Shown here piece by piece: positions 6,535-6,987 of a DNA stretch of 6,987 nucleotides. Each line of letters begins with the position of its first letter. The stretch's first letter is position 1. This stretch comes from Weeksellaceae bacterium (GTDB lineage: Bacteria > Bacteroidota > Bacteroidia > Flavobacteriales > Weeksellaceae), in the NCBI GenBank assembly GCA_022701475.1, contig JAKOOI010000419.1, forward strand, positions 1-6,987, given 5' to 3'. Under the pieces are notes generated by a model, which was not told where the DNA came from, did not search any database, and worked only from the letters and a program-made list of their open reading frames with translations. Made by a program: the position numbers and the translations under genes.

Positions 6535-6819
6535 ATAAATAATTTTCATGGATTCATAAAAAAGAATGCAGGGGTTAGAAAATAAAGACAGACCGAATCA
6601 CCGGATATTCATTGGAGTTTCGTTCGGGGCTTATCAGACCCGGGACTTCAGGCATAAAAAATATGAACCGGTAGAATGGGAAATGAGAGAATCTGAAGTT
6701 TTCCTTCCGGCCTCACGCTGACTCTGATGAGTGGTACGGAAAAGATATCGGGAAGCCATGAACTTATCCTGACATAAGGAAAAGAACCGTCAGCAGCATT
6801 GAAGCTGCGATCAGAAAAC
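6535..6819. other. Intergenic stretch of about 285 bases without a convincing gene
   Basis: The region separates the two pyrophosphatase genes. It holds no recognisable RNA gene, repeat or mobile-element end. The longest open frames are a 51-codon frame on the plus strand (6566-6721) and a 41-codon frame on the minus strand in the same area. Neither has a good promoter, ribosome site or familiar sequence. Base composition is closer to coding DNA (about half GC in places) than to the A/T-rich promoters elsewhere in the window, which could reflect a decayed gene or an untranslated RNA. Near 6793-6808 there is a small hairpin, GCAGC/GCTGC. Confidence 0.5.
6566..6721 (+). CDS. Doubtful small open frame, 51 codons
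   Basis: The frame begins MQGLENKDRPNHRIFIGVSF and ends FLPASR. It has no signal peptide, membrane segment or motif that I recognise. It uses codons that are scarce in the neighbouring genes (CGG, AGG, ATA), and no consensus promoter lies before it. It is divergent from the pyrophosphatase gene. Most likely it is a chance frame; it is listed because nothing else explains this stretch. Confidence 0.15.
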   Translation: MQGLENKDRPNHRIFIGVSFGAYQTRDFRHKKYEPVEWEMRESEVFLPASR

Positions 6820-6847
6820 AAAAAAGACAGATGAATGCATCTGTCTT
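6820..6847 (-). terminator. Terminator of the right-hand pyrophosphatase gene
   Basis: AAGACAGATG (6824-6833) and CATCTGTCTT (6838-6847) form a perfect ten-pair stem with a four-base loop. On the minus strand it runs into TTTTTTGTTTT. It lies 25 bases after the stop codon of the partial gene at the right edge and should separate that gene's transcript from the membrane pyrophosphatase gene. Confidence 0.88.
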
Positions 6848-6872
6848 ATATTTTGTAAAGGAAAATTTTCAG

Positions 6873-6987
6873 TTATCCTCCGTAGTTGGCTGCATAATCG
6901 TCCTGCGAAGCTTTGATTACTTTCTTCGCATGTTCCGCTCCGTAAACCTCCTGAATTCTGCATTTGGCAGGCTCATCCGGTAAGTTT
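6873..6987 (-). CDS. ppa: Probable soluble inorganic pyrophosphatase, C-terminal end (runs off the right edge)
   Basis: Only the last 37 residues are present, from NLPDEPAKCRIQEVYGAEHA to the end DDYAANYGG. The pattern (N)LPDEPAKC-I-VYG-EHA-KVI-SQ-DY matches my memory of the C-terminus of family I pyrophosphatases in Bacteroidetes and Chlamydiae, where it follows a HYFxTYK segment. The catalytic residues are upstream and out of view, so the call depends on this tail plus context. The enzyme hydrolyses cytoplasmic pyrophosphate to phosphate, pulling biosynthetic reactions forward. Its position on the same strand just before a membrane pyrophosphatase gene supports the call. A strong terminator follows, so the two genes are probably transcribed apart. 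Confidence 0.65.
   Translation of the reverse strand, partial: NLPDEPAKCRIQEVYGAEHAKKVIKASQDDYAANYGG

Noticed and set aside
6764..6850. A hydrophobic minus-strand frame (ending MLLTVLFLMSG) just after the right-hand terminator, considered as another leader peptide.
   Set aside because: Its ATG lies downstream of a terminator with no promoter motif before it, leaving only about 11 codons, with no run of one amino acid and no paired attenuator stem before the pyrophosphatase gene.

Overview
The window looks like a chromosomal segment of a Flavobacteriia member, probably close to Chryseobacterium (Weeksellaceae). I infer this from the protein types, from promoters of the Bacteroidetes form (TTG, about 19 bases, TAnnTTTG), from start codons without clear Shine-Dalgarno sequences, and from moderate GC. 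No database search was possible, so the genus is a guess. Nothing suggests a mobile element, CRISPR array, tRNA or rRNA.

Layout from left to right. (1) The left edge (1-426, minus strand) holds the start of ilvE, a branched-chain aminotransferase. Its leader is a complete-looking transcription attenuator: a canonical promoter, a 19-residue leader peptide with seven Ile codons in an eight-codon stretch, an antiterminator overlapping the peptide stop codon, and an intrinsic terminator just before ilvE. (2) 475-2484 is a minus-strand series: an M28-family lipoprotein peptidase with its own terminator, then a VOC-family protein, then a very short endonuclease V. (3) 2575-3720 is the only convincing plus-strand gene, an aminotransferase of the YbdL/methionine aminotransferase type. 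It has its own promoter and shares a bidirectional terminator with the convergent gene that follows. (4) 3771-6497 (minus) encodes a 908-residue membrane pyrophosphatase that continues in one frame into a C-terminal OmpA-like peptidoglycan-binding domain. (5) 6498-6872 is intergenic and carries a strong terminator. The right edge (6873-6987, minus) holds the last 37 residues of what is most likely the soluble inorganic pyrophosphatase.

How the parts fit together. The two right-hand genes both hydrolyse pyrophosphate: one in the cytoplasm releasing the energy as heat, the other conserving it as an ion gradient. The rest is a mix of amino-acid metabolism (ilvE, the YbdL-like aminotransferase), DNA repair (endonuclease V) and an envelope peptidase, with no sign of one joint pathway.

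The most interesting items are the isoleucine-specific attenuator of ilvE and the pyrophosphatase-OmpA fusion. In the fusion, the ion-gate glutamate is absent from helix 6 and a glutamate appears in helix 5. Two enzymes also show unusual active-site or length features: an endonuclease V cut down at both ends, and an aminotransferase with Glu in place of the cofactor-binding Asp.
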